NCBI RefSeq assembly: GCF_000969645.2
Contig: NZ_CP014222.1
Coordinates: 4,157,740-4,221,739 of the forward strand
Length of the DNA: 64,000 nucleotides
Source of the DNA: Janthinobacterium sp. B9-8
GTDB lineage: Bacteria > Pseudomonadota > Gammaproteobacteria > Burkholderiales > Chitinibacteraceae
Direction: 5' to 3'
Below are positions 52,619-60,394 of this stretch, in pieces. The translations under genes and the position numbers were made by a program. The notes under the pieces are model-generated. The model was not told the DNA's origin. It worked only from the letters and a program-made list of their open reading frames with translations, and made no database searches. Within the stretch, counting starts at the first letter, position 1. Every line of letters starts with the position of its first letter.

Positions 52619-52735
52619 CTTCCCCCTTTGTAAAAGGGGGATTGAGGGGGATTTGCTTTTGAATTAGCTTTCGCCTTTTTATCAAAAGATGCAAAGCGAA
52701 ATCCCCCTTGGCCCCCCCTTTTCAAAGGGGGGAAT
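52619..52735. repeat. CCCCCTTT...AAAGGGGG inverted repeat
   Basis: CCCCCTTTGTAAAAGGGGGATT followed by GGGGGATTTGC on the left faces GCGAAATCCCCCTTGG and CCCCCCTTTTCAAAGGGGGG on the right, about 117 bases. It lies between spuC and gabT, the two aminotransferase genes, and may separate their transcription. Confidence 0.75.
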
Positions 52736-52758
52736 ACATCTCTATGTCTACAGACCTT
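52736..52758 (-). repeat. Half-arm of family 2 repeat at the spuC stop
   Basis: Read on the minus strand, AAAGGTCTGTAGACATAGAG contains the spuC stop codon (TAG). The same AAAGGTCTGTAGACA edge provides the stop of the TSUP gene at 16733. Only one arm is present. Confidence 0.7.
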
Positions 52759-54157
52759 TGGTCATTCCCAGCTCCCTCGCATATTCATCGACGCATTGCT
52801 TTGCCAGCCTGACAAATTCGTCGCACTGTGCGCGGGTCATGACCAGCGGTGGGGCGGCGATCATGCTGTCGCCGGTGGCGCGCATGACTAGCTGGTTTTT
52901 CAGGCAGATATCTCGGCAGCGCAGGGCCATGCTGCTGCCGTGCTCGAAACGCTTGCGGCTGGCTTTGTCTTCCACAAGGGTAAGGGCAAAGAAAAAGCCC
53001 AGGCTGCGCACATCGTCTACCAGCGGGTGATTGTCGAAAGCGTCGTGCCAGAGCTGGGCGGCGTAGGGGGCGACGTCTTCATTCATGCGCTCGATAATGC
53101 GTTCTTTTTGCAGGATGCGGATATTGGTGGCGGCAACGGCACAGGCGACGGGGTGGCCAGAGTAAGTAAAACCGTGGTTAAAATCGCCGCCTTCAATTAG
53201 CACTTTGGCTACGGTGTCGTGGACTAACACACCGCCAATCGGGATATAGCCCGAGCTTAAGCCTTTGGCGATGGTCATCAAATGTGGGCGTATGCCGTAG
53301 TGCTGGCTGCCAAACCATGAGCCGGTGCGGCCAAAGCCGCAAATCACTTCGTCGGCGATAAGTAAGATGCCGTAATGATCACAAATGCGCTGGATTTCCG
53401 GCCAGTAGGTGGAAGGGGGAATAATAATCCCACCCGCGCCTTGCACCGGTTCGCCAATAAAGGCCGCGACGTTTTCAACGCCCAGTTCCAAAATTTTTTG
53501 CTCCAGCGCGCGGGCGGCTTTTAGGCCGTATTCCTTGGGGCTAAGCTCGCCGCCATTGGCATACCAGTAGGGCTGCTCGATATGGGCAATGCCAGGGATG
53601 GGTAAATCGCCTTGCTCGTGCATATAGTGCATGCCGCCGAGGCTTGCCCCACCTATGGTCGAGCCGTGATAGCCGTTTTCGCGGCCGATGATGGTTTTCT
53701 TTTGCGGCTGGCCGAGCGTGGCCCAGTAATGACGAACCATGCGAATAATGGTGTCGTTCCCTTCTGAGCCAGAATTGGTATAAAAAGCGTGATTAAAGCC
53801 TTCGGGGGCAACTTGCGCCAAGAGGCTGGATAGCTCGATTACCGGCGGGTGGGTGGTTTTAAAAAAGGTATTGTAAAAGGGGAGTTGCAGCATTTGCTGG
53901 TAAGCCGCTTCGGCCAGCTCCTGCCTGCCATAGCCAATATTCACGCACCAAAGCCCGCTCATGGCGTCAAAAATTTTATTCCCTTCCGAATCATATAAAT
54001 AAACCCCCTCGCCCCGGGTAATCACCCGTGAGCCGTGGGCATTGAGCGCGGCGGTATCCGAGAAGGGGTGGATATGGTGGGCGGCATCCAGCGCTTGGTA
54101 TTCGGCGGTGCTGCGGCTAGGGCTGGAGTGGCCTTGGCTGATGGGATTCGGATTCAT
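52748..54157 (-). CDS. spuC: Putrescine/polyamine aminotransferase (SpuC type)
   Basis: Class III PLP aminotransferase of 469 residues of the putrescine-pyruvate group, moving an amino group from putrescine or related amines to pyruvate. HHIHPFSDTAALNAHGSRVITRGEGVYLYDSEG is the family N-terminal pattern. FYTNSGSEGNDTIIRMVRHYW, NGYHGSTIGGASLGGM, GEPVQGAGGIIIPP and ADEVICGFGRTGSWFGSQH follow, with the PLP Lys in MTIAKGLSSGYIPIGGV. The ATG at 54157 with GGAG upstream is preferred to the open frame from 54238. The last codons and TAG stop lie in a repeat arm. Confidence 0.92.
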   Translation of the reverse strand: MNPNPISQGHSSPSRSTAEYQALDAAHHIHPFSDTAALNAHGSRVITRGEGVYLYDSEGNKIFDAMSGLWCVNIGYGRQELAEAAYQQMLQLPFYNTFFKTTHPPVIELSSLLAQVAPEGFNHAFYTNSGSEGNDTIIRMVRHYWATLGQPQKKTIIGRENGYHGSTIGGASLGGMHYMHEQGDLPIPGIAHIEQPYWYANGGELSPKEYGLKAARALEQKILELGVENVAAFIGEPVQGAGGIIIPPSTYWPEIQRICDHYGILLIADEVICGFGRTGSWFGSQHYGIRPHLMTIAKGLSSGYIPIGGVLVHDTVAKVLIEGGDFNHGFTYSGHPVACAVAATNIRILQKERIIERMNEDVAPYAAQLWHDAFDNHPLVDDVRSLGFFFALTLVEDKASRKRFEHGSSMALRCRDICLKNQLVMRATGDSMIAAPPLVMTRAQCDEFVRLAKQCVDEYARELGMTKGL

Positions 54158-54205
54158 CGAGTGTCTCCTTGTTGCTGGGTGGGATTGTGCCCATATGAGT
54201 GCATT

Positions 54206-54226
54206 GTAGGGCGGGTGAAACCCGCC
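54206..54226. repeat. GTAGGGCGGGTGAAACCCGCC short palindrome
   Basis: GGCGGGT and ACCCGCC around GAA: a half-sized member of the GTAGGGCGGGT repeat group, just upstream of spuC. Similar fragments lie at 14282-14301, 23834-23850, and 58226-58250. Confidence 0.6.
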
Positions 54227-54264
54227 GTTTATAAGCAATTCAAGTCAAAAACTGTATTTTTATT

Positions 54265-54503
54265 AAGTGCCTTCGGTACGTTGTATTTTGGCGCGGCATC
54301 CCCGCGGGAGACTCCCTTTCTTGAACGGCCAAGAAAGGAAGCAAAGAAGGCCGCCCCACGGAACACGAAGGCCCCTCGCTGCGGACAATCGAGGCGGCGT
54401 CAATTCAACTCGCTTCGCTCAAACACGAATTGACGACTACTCCGCCCCGCTTGTTCCTCGCTCGGCGTGTTTCAAGGGGAGATTTAAGCCCCGTGCTGAG
54501 CGT
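54265..54503 (+). repeat. Structured repeat family 1, copy C
   Basis: Type 1 copy. CTTTCTTG-AACGG-CCAAGAAAG hairpin at 54316-54337. The central stem is GGACAATCGAGGCGG...CCGCCCCGCTTGTTCC with the inner CGTCAATTC/GAATTGACG. Here GGCGG/CCGCC replaces the GGTGG/CCACC of copies A and E, a paired change. It lies between spuC and the puuA-like gene, both on the minus strand. Confidence 0.88.
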
Positions 54504-54567
54504 TGTTATATAAATTCATTTTGCTTAGCTTGGTACAACTCAAACTCTAACCTCAGCACATTTCTAA

Positions 54568-54626
54568 ATGCTTTCCTCCGTGAAACTCCGTGTTCTCTGT
54601 GCCCTCCGTGGTTCAAGGTTTGGGTT
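54568..54626 (-). repeat. CTCCGTGGTTCAAG repeat (family 3), copy 1
   Basis: TTCCTCCGTGAAACTCCGTGTTCTCTGTG and CCTCCGTGGTTCAAGGTTTGGGTT, eight bases past the stop of the puuA-like gene. The same block is found after the puuD-like and ornithine carbamoyltransferase genes, each time following a family 1 element. Confidence 0.8.
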
Positions 54627-54634
54627 TTGCCGCA

Positions 54635-55963
54635 TCAAACATGCAGCAGCAAATGTTTTCTTTCCCATGGGCTGATGACTCTTGCGTATTCGACGTATTC
54701 GGCTTCTTTTACGGCGCAATAGGCTTTGATAAATGGCTCGCCCAACACGGCGGCTATGGGTTTGCAGTCGCTGAGGATTTGCGTTGCAGCGTCGAGGCCT
54801 CTGGGGAAGGCGAAGGGGAGCGTGTAGGCGTCGCCTGTGAGGGGCTCGCTGGGTTTGAGTTGTTCTTCAATGCCTAAATAGGCGCAGGCTAGTGTGGCGG
54901 CGAGGGCCAGATAGGGGTTGCAATCCACGCCGGGCAGGCGGTTTTCTATGCGGCGGGCCACTGGGTCGGAGTGGGGCACGCGTATGCCGCAGGTGCGGTT
55001 ATCAAACCCCCATTGCACATTGATCGGCGCGGCGTAGTAGCGGGTCAGGCGGCGGTAGCTGTTTACAAAGGGGGCGAAGAGCGCGATCACTTGTGGGAAG
55101 TATTTTTGCATGCCCGCTACCGATTGATAAAACACCTCGCTGGGCGTGCCGTCCACATTCGAAAACACATTCTGGCCACTGACTTCATCCACTACGCTCA
55201 TATGAATATGCATGGCCGAGCCTGGCTCGTTTTCCATTGGCTTGGCCATAAAGGTGGCGTACATATTGTGGCGGATGGCCGCTTCCCGCACCGTGCGTTT
55301 AAACAGAAACACCTGATCGGCCAGCTCCAGTGCATCGCCGTGCAAAAAATTGATTTCCATCTGGCAGGCACCAATTTCGTGGATCAGCGTATCTATCTGC
55401 AGACCTTGTGCATCGCAATAGTCGTAAACGTCTTCGAACAGGTCGTCATATTCATTTACTGCATCGACGGAATAGGCTTTGCGGCCGGTTTCCGGGCGGC
55501 CGGTGCGCCCCACGGGCGGTTGTAAGGGCAGATCCGGATCACGGTTGATATCAACCAGATAAAACTCCATTTCAGGCGCAACGACCGGTTTCCAGCCCCG
55601 GTCTTCATAGAGCTTCAGCACGCGGCGTAGCACATAGCGAGGGGACAGCTCAACCGGCGTGCCGTCAAAATGAAAGCAATCGTGAATCACTTGCGCAACG
55701 GGGTCTTTGGCCCATGGAATGATGCGTATGGTGTTGGGGTCTGGAATCAACAGCATATCGGGATCGGTGATGGGGGTGATGTGTTCGGCGTATTCACCGG
55801 TCACGGTTTGCACCAGTACGGTAACGGGCAGGCGCATGCCTTCATCTTCGCTGAATTTTTCTTTGGGCACGATTTTGCCGCGGGCAATGCCAGTGAAATC
55901 GGGCGTAACGCATTCAACTTCAGTGATTCGACGTTCTCGCAGCCAGTCGCTGATTACGCTCAT
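54635..55963 (-). CDS. puuA: Glutamine synthetase family, gamma-glutamylpolyamine synthetase type
   Basis: ATP-dependent ligase of 442 residues that would join glutamate to putrescine or another polyamine. VAPEMEFYLVDINRDPDLPLQPP, HEIGACQMEINFLHGDALELADQVFLFKRTVREAA and GSAMHIHMSVVD are the glutamine-synthetase core elements of the PuuA/SpuI branch. NVQWGFDNRTCGIRVPHSDP and NRLPGVDCNPYLALAATLACAYLGIE follow. Short length (no adenylylation Tyr) fits this branch and not GlnA. It is upstream of spuC on the same strand with repeats in between. Confidence 0.92.
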   Translation of the reverse strand: MSVISDWLRERRITEVECVTPDFTGIARGKIVPKEKFSEDEGMRLPVTVLVQTVTGEYAEHITPITDPDMLLIPDPNTIRIIPWAKDPVAQVIHDCFHFDGTPVELSPRYVLRRVLKLYEDRGWKPVVAPEMEFYLVDINRDPDLPLQPPVGRTGRPETGRKAYSVDAVNEYDDLFEDVYDYCDAQGLQIDTLIHEIGACQMEINFLHGDALELADQVFLFKRTVREAAIRHNMYATFMAKPMENEPGSAMHIHMSVVDEVSGQNVFSNVDGTPSEVFYQSVAGMQKYFPQVIALFAPFVNSYRRLTRYYAAPINVQWGFDNRTCGIRVPHSDPVARRIENRLPGVDCNPYLALAATLACAYLGIEEQLKPSEPLTGDAYTLPFAFPRGLDAATQILSDCKPIAAVLGEPFIKAYCAVKEAEYVEYARVISPWERKHLLLHV

Positions 55964-56087
55964 GGTTGACTCCGTTTTGAAGTGGGCATTTTTATAGAAA
56001 ATTGATACGGGCTAGGTGTGTTTTTACAGTTTCTTTTCTTTTAATTACTTAGGCTTTAGGTGTCGATTACTCCTTTGGAAATCAGTC

Positions 56088-56867
56088 GTGAAACCCATCG
56101 CAATCTGTCGTCATGAAGCCATTCAAGGGCCGGGTTATTTACAAGCCTTTTTAGAGAAACACGCCATTCCCTACCGTGTTTTTGCCATTGATGCGGGGGA
56201 TACACCTCCTCGTTGTGCTGCCGAATTTAGCGGCGTGGTGGTTTTGGGCTCGAATGCGGGTGTTAATGATGGCTTGGCCTGGATTAAAAGAGAGGAGGCT
56301 TTGCTTAAAGATGCATTAAGGTTGGAGCGCCCCATTCTTGGCCATTGCTTTGGCGGGCAGCTGTTATCCAAAAGCCTGGGGGGCCAGGTACGTCGTAATG
56401 TCGTGCCGCAGATCGGCTGGGGCAAAGTGCTGGTGACCAAGTTTGATGAGTCGCGCCAATGGATGGGCGAGAAGCGGGAGCTGGATATGTTCCACTGGCA
56501 CTTCGATACTTTTGAAGTGCCACGCGGCGCTAAGCGCACCCTGTTTGGCTATTACTGCATGAATAAGGGCTTTGCGCTGGGGCCGCATCTGGGTTTGCAA
56601 TCGCATTTGGAAGTCACCGCGCAAAGTATTCGCCAGTGGTGTGCCGAGGATAGGCAGGTGTTGCAACAGTGGCAGGGGCAAAGCTCGGTGCAAAGCGAGG
56701 CGCAGATTCTGCATCATCTGGATGAAAAAGTAGCCGTGCTGCATCAGCTTGCCGATCATGTTTACGAGCAGTGGTTGTGCGGTATTTCTGGCGTATTGCA
56801 CGCGCACTTTCGCCAGCCCAAACGCCCACATGGTGGTGCTGGCTGGCTGGAAGCTTTGAAACGTTAG
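56088..56867 (+). CDS. Type 1 glutamine amidotransferase
   Basis: Class I amidotransferase-like protein of 259 residues from a GTG at 56088, chosen because it begins the first conserved strand (VKPIAICRHEAIQGPGYLQAF) and has GGAA upstream. Nucleophile Cys in GHCFGGQLLSKSLGG (about residue 88), His in FHWHFDTFEVP, Glu in SHLEVT. This matches the YfeJ/GMP-synthase-like subgroup. Its place between puuA- and puuD-like genes suggests hydrolysis or transfer in polyamine metabolism. It diverges from the puuA-like gene. Confidence 0.85.
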   Translation: MKPIAICRHEAIQGPGYLQAFLEKHAIPYRVFAIDAGDTPPRCAAEFSGVVVLGSNAGVNDGLAWIKREEALLKDALRLERPILGHCFGGQLLSKSLGGQVRRNVVPQIGWGKVLVTKFDESRQWMGEKRELDMFHWHFDTFEVPRGAKRTLFGYYCMNKGFALGPHLGLQSHLEVTAQSIRQWCAEDRQVLQQWQGQSSVQSEAQILHHLDEKVAVLHQLADHVYEQWLCGISGVLHAHFRQPKRPHGGAGWLEALKR

Positions 56868-56968
56868 GTGTGTGGGTTTAGGCATGGTGATGGCTTTGTT
56901 GTGTTGGGGTTTTGTTGCATCAATGAAAAACCGTAGGCCGGGTGCAAGCCGCCGCATTAAAGTAATAT

Positions 56969-57217
56969 TTTTAGTGCCTTCGGCACGTTGATTTAGGTGC
57001 GGCATCCCCGCGAAGTATTTGATTTCTGAACGGCCAGAAATCATAGTACGCAAAGAGGCCGCCCCGGCCAGCACGAAGGCCCCTCACTGCGGATAATCGG
57101 CTCGGCGACAAAGGCTGCTCGGGAGCAAGCCCGCTACCCCTTTGCCGAAACCCCGAGCCGATTATTCCTTGCTTCGGCGTGCTTCAAGGGGACTTTTAAG
57201 CCCCCTGCTGAGATCGT
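56969..57217 (+). repeat. Structured repeat family 1, copy D
   Basis: Type 2 copy. Its first internal hairpin has changed on both sides, GATTTCTG (57021-57028) with CAGAAATC (57035-57042), keeping the loop AACGGC. The central stem GGATAATCGGCTCGG...CCGAGCCGATTATTCC pairs fully. It lies between the convergent amidotransferase and puuD-like genes. Confidence 0.88.
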
Positions 57218-57316
57218 GGCGATTACATTTTTTCATTGTTTGCTAATGTAAAAGCTAGCTGGTTTTATTAAAGCTGAGCGGGGGCGATTCATCGTTTGCG
57301 TATACAAAATTAAATC

Positions 57317-57374
57317 GTTTTTCTCCGTGAAACTCCGTGTTCTCTGTGCCCTCCGTGGTTCAAGATTTGGGTTG
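57317..57374 (-). repeat. CTCCGTGGTTCAAG repeat (family 3), copy 2
   Basis: TTCTCCGTGAAACTCCGTGTTCTCTGTG, then CCTCCGTGGTTCAAGATTTGGGTT, eight bases past the puuD-like stop codon. Nearly identical to the copy at 54568. Confidence 0.8.
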
Positions 57375-57381
57375 CGGAACA

Positions 57382-58134
57382 TCAGTTGCTAAGCATCCTT
57401 GCTAGGTGGCGTTTTTTGCAGGCGGTGCCGAAGCCTGCGAGTAGGGCGAGCGATAGTGGGTTGTTTTGGAATTTCCACTCTGGGTGCCATTGCACTGCGA
57501 GTGCGAATGCGGCGTTTTTTACGCTGAAGGCTTCGATCAGGCCATCGGGGGCGAGGGCTTCGGCTTGCAGCTTGTCGGCGAGCTTTGCCACGCCTTGATG
57601 GTGGAGTGAGTTCACTCTGGCTGTGCTCTGGCCGTAGAGCTGCTCAAGTAAGCCGCCTGCAATCAGCTGAATATCGTGTGCTTCCTCGTACATCTCATCA
57701 GTGCTGCCGTCTTTTTCGCGGTGATCAAGCATGCCTGTTTGCTGGTGGACGGCTTGCTCCAGCGTGCCACCAAAGGCCACATTCATTTCTTGTGCGCCCC
57801 GGCAAATTCCAAATACGGGAATGTCTAAAGCCACCGCCGCACGGATCAACGGCAGGGTGGTGGCATCTCTTTGTGGGTCGTTAAAATCACCTTCTAACAG
57901 CTTGCCGTGGTAGTGCTGCGGCTCGATATTAGATTGGCTGCCGGTCAGCAGCAGGCCATCAAGAGTCGTCAATATTTGCGCAATCTGGCTGGCGTCGCCA
58001 AGGGCAGGAATCAGGAGCGGAATACCACCTGCCGCCAACGCAGCATGGATATATTTCTCACCCGCAAGGTGAAAAAAATGGCTGTCTTTTAACCACCAGC
58101 GGCAGCAGGGTATCCCGATAACAGGCTGAGTCAT
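57382..58134 (-). CDS. puuD: Gamma-glutamyl-GABA hydrolase (PuuD type)
   Basis: Class I amidotransferase-fold peptidase of 250 residues that would release GABA from gamma-glutamyl-GABA. PVIGIPCCRW start, LDGLLLTGSQSNIEP oxyanion region, nucleophile Cys in FGICRGAQEMNVAFGGTLEQAVH (about 118), and His-Glu pair in AVQWHPEWKFQ, all typical of peptidase C26. The ATG at 58134 starts the first strand; the frame is open to 58260 without support. Confidence 0.94.
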   Translation of the reverse strand: MTQPVIGIPCCRWWLKDSHFFHLAGEKYIHAALAAGGIPLLIPALGDASQIAQILTTLDGLLLTGSQSNIEPQHYHGKLLEGDFNDPQRDATTLPLIRAAVALDIPVFGICRGAQEMNVAFGGTLEQAVHQQTGMLDHREKDGSTDEMYEEAHDIQLIAGGLLEQLYGQSTARVNSLHHQGVAKLADKLQAEALAPDGLIEAFSVKNAAFALAVQWHPEWKFQNNPLSLALLAGFGTACKKRHLARMLSN

Positions 58135-58516
58135 GATAGGCCTCGGTGTGTGTGGCTTGCTGGATGGGCACCAATTATTCCCCCCATATGCATCACTAAA
58201 GCCAAAAGCACGCAGTGCATTTTTTGTAGGGAGGGTGAAACCCGCTCTACGGAGATTCAATGCTTGCAGCAGGGCCGGATGCCTTATGGTAATTGGCTAA
58301 TTTGATGCCCATCCAACATAGCTTTAAGCTTAGTTCGTTAACTATATTTGACAAGTTTTTGCTGTCATTGTGGCTGTAATTATTTTCCTGTACGCGGGAT
58401 AAATCTCCAATTCGCTTGCTATGTGGTGCTGTGGCGCAAAGATAAAACCTTTCTGGCTAATTGCGTGGGCATGGCATATTTTTAGAGCGTGTTGATTATT
58501 TTGAACGGGTAGCCCA
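58135..58516. other. Divergent control region of the puuD-like and puuR-like genes
   Basis: 382 bases with a GTAGGGAGGGTGAAACCCGCTCTAC palindrome at 58226-58250 and a TTGACA at 58348-58353 on the + strand that may be a -35 element for the regulator gene, though no good -10 is at 17 bases. A regulator operator is likely here but no clear inverted repeat was identified. Confidence 0.45.
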
Positions 58517-59062
58517 ATGGACGTAGGGGCAAGGCTTAAGGTAGTGCGAGGGCGATTTGCTTTATCTCAGCGCGAATTAGCCAAGCGGGCGGGGATGACC
58601 AATGCCACGGTGTCTTTGATCGAGCAAAACCGCGTCAGCCCGTCGATTAGCTCATTAAAAAAGCTGCTGGAAGGGTTTCCGATGTCCCTTGCGGAGTTCT
58701 TTACTTTTGAGCAAGAAATGGCTGCACCCAGCTATATTTTCCCCGCAGGTACGCAGCCCAATTTAGGCAATGCGTCTGTGCAAATGCATTTGGTTGGCTC
58801 AGGGGTTACGGATAGGCAAATTGGCTTGCTGCGCGAGCAATATCAGCCGGGGGCCGATACCGGCAGCGAGATGTTGCAGCACGAGGGGCAGGAATGTGGG
58901 GTGTTGGTGAGCGGCCATATGGAGCTGACCATTGGCGGGCAGGTGCATCTTTTGCAGGCGGGGGATGGCTATTATTTTCCGAGCAATTTACCGCATCGTT
59001 TCCGCAATATCGGCGATGGCGCTGCCGAAGTGATTAGCGCCAATACGCCGAGTTCTTTTTAA
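58517..59062 (+). CDS. puuR: XRE-cupin transcriptional regulator (PuuR type)
   Basis: DNA-binding repressor-like protein of 181 residues. The N-terminal helix-turn-helix (about 7-62) reads ARLKVVRGRFALSQRELAKRAGMTNATVSLIEQNRVSPSISSLKKLL. The C-terminal cupin (about 105-178) contains HEGQECGVLVSGHMELTIGGQVHLLQAGDGYYFPSNLPHRFRN. This matches PuuR, which binds putrescine and represses puu genes. It diverges from the puuD-like gene. Its stop overlaps that of thrH by four bases, tail to tail. Confidence 0.91.
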   Translation: MDVGARLKVVRGRFALSQRELAKRAGMTNATVSLIEQNRVSPSISSLKKLLEGFPMSLAEFFTFEQEMAAPSYIFPAGTQPNLGNASVQMHLVGSGVTDRQIGLLREQYQPGADTGSEMLQHEGQECGVLVSGHMELTIGGQVHLLQAGDGYYFPSNLPHRFRNIGDGAAEVISANTPSSF

Positions 59063-59679
59063 TTCACCGATAAGGCACTGCCATGCTCGAGCATAATGCC
59101 ATCCAGAATATCCTGATAACTTAGCGCGATGCGCAAGTCGGGCGCGGCTTGCTGTGTTTCTGCTGAGGGGCGAAATAAATAACCCTGCGTGGCTTTGCGC
59201 AGCATGCTGAGATCATTAAAAGCATCGCCTACAGCCAGAGTGCGGGCGCCCATCGCAGCAAATTCTTCGATCACTTCATGCTTACCCTTTGCGCGGCTAA
59301 AACGGGCTTGGCGAATCTGGCCGTTGGCTTTACAAATCAAGCGATGGCAGCGCAGCTCTGGCTGGCCCAGCGTATGCCACAGCGGTAGCAGCATTTCTTG
59401 AAAAGCATCGGAAACCAGCACAATACGGTAGTGTTTTTGCAGCTGTTTTAAGAATTCAATTGCGCCTGGCAGAGGGGCCAGCTTGGAGATCATATATTCA
59501 ATATCGGCAATGCCTAGCCGGTTTTCATTCAAAATACTGATTCGTCTTGCCACCAGCTGCACATAATCCGGCTCTTCTCGCGTGGTAATGGCAAGCGATT
59601 GAATACCGGTAAAGTGGGCAATATGTGGCCACATTTCCGGAATCAACACGCCTTCCATATCGATACATGCAATTTTCAT
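59059..59679 (-). CDS. thrH: Phosphoserine phosphatase/homoserine phosphotransferase ThrH
   Basis: HAD-superfamily enzyme of 206 residues. Motif I is CIDMEGVLIPEMWP (nucleophile and acid Asp positions occupied by D7 and E9), motif II LVSDAFQE, motif III Lys in RAKGKHE, motif IV AVGDAFNDLSMLRKA. The EGVLIPE variant instead of the usual DxD is characteristic of Pseudomonas ThrH, which moves phosphate from phosphoserine to homoserine. Some alignment gaps mean a general phosphoserine phosphatase role is also possible. Confidence 0.88.
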   Translation of the reverse strand: MKIACIDMEGVLIPEMWPHIAHFTGIQSLAITTREEPDYVQLVARRISILNENRLGIADIEYMISKLAPLPGAIEFLKQLQKHYRIVLVSDAFQEMLLPLWHTLGQPELRCHRLICKANGQIRQARFSRAKGKHEVIEEFAAMGARTLAVGDAFNDLSMLRKATQGYLFRPSAETQQAAPDLRIALSYQDILDGIMLEHGSALSVN

Positions 59680-59721
59680 TTTTTAGCCCCTTGGGATGGA
59701 TAGGTGAATGGCGTAAAGGAT

Positions 59722-59752
59722 AAGCACACCGCTCGGGCAGGGTGCTTTTGTC
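59722..59752. terminator. Hairpin between lysE-like gene and thrH
   Basis: AAGCAC and GTGCTT arms with partial inner pairing (ACCGC/GCAGG) followed by TTTTG on the + strand. On the minus strand, where the flanking genes are transcribed, the T-run is missing. Weak candidate. Confidence 0.35.
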
Positions 59753-59759
59753 CTTCGGG

Positions 59760-60377
59760 CTAATGTGTGAGCGGTGCAAAGGCAAGCGATACACCCAGCC
59801 CAAGCAGGGCGCTACCGATGATTTTATTGAGCACACTTTGCCCGTTAATCATGGCGGATCTTAAAGTTTGGTGAGAGAAAAACAGCGCTACCAGCGCAAA
59901 CCAAATGCCATGCGCTAAAGACATAAATAAGCCATAGCCAATTTGCTGCGCCAGCGGGGTACTTGGGTTAACAACCTGGGTGTAGGTACTCACCACAAAA
60001 AGAGTCGTTTTAGGATTAAGCACATTGGTTAGAAAGCCGTTTCTTAGTGCAGAAAAAGGGCTTAAACCCGAATCAGCGCTCAGATCTATATCAAGTTTAC
60101 TTTTGCTGGTAAAGGTGGTGTAGCCGATATAAATCAGGTAAATAGCGCCTGCAATTTTGATCACTGTAAATAGCGTGGGCGATTGTGAAATGATCAGCCC
60201 TACACCTAACATGGTGTACATCACATGGATTTGCACGCCCAAGGCAATCCCCAGCGCAGCTAATAAACCTGCTTTGCGGCCGTAAAGATAGCTATTGCGG
60301 GTGACCATAGCAAAATCAGCGCCGGGGCTGATAACGGCCAGAATGGTGATAAGAGCGACGGCGAAGATTTCGTTCAT
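59760..60377 (-). CDS. LysE/RhtB-family amino-acid exporter
   Basis: Inner-membrane exporter of 205 residues with about six hydrophobic segments. The family signature ISPGADFAMVTRNSYLYGRKAGLLAALGIALG is near the N-terminus, and GFLTNVLNPKTTLFVVSTYTQVV is the conserved middle element. It follows the 2-oxoglutarate dioxygenase gene by 17 bases on the same strand, which suggests that it exports that enzyme's hydroxylated amino-acid product. Confidence 0.9.
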   Translation of the reverse strand: MNEIFAVALITILAVISPGADFAMVTRNSYLYGRKAGLLAALGIALGVQIHVMYTMLGVGLIISQSPTLFTVIKIAGAIYLIYIGYTTFTSKSKLDIDLSADSGLSPFSALRNGFLTNVLNPKTTLFVVSTYTQVVNPSTPLAQQIGYGLFMSLAHGIWFALVALFFSHQTLRSAMINGQSVLNKIIGSALLGLGVSLAFAPLTH

Positions 60378-60394
60378 TGGATTTATCCTTTATA

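Noticed and set aside
57585..58092. Three + strand frames opposite the puuD-like gene
   Set aside because: They are antisense to a gene with complete active-site motifs and show no independent evidence.
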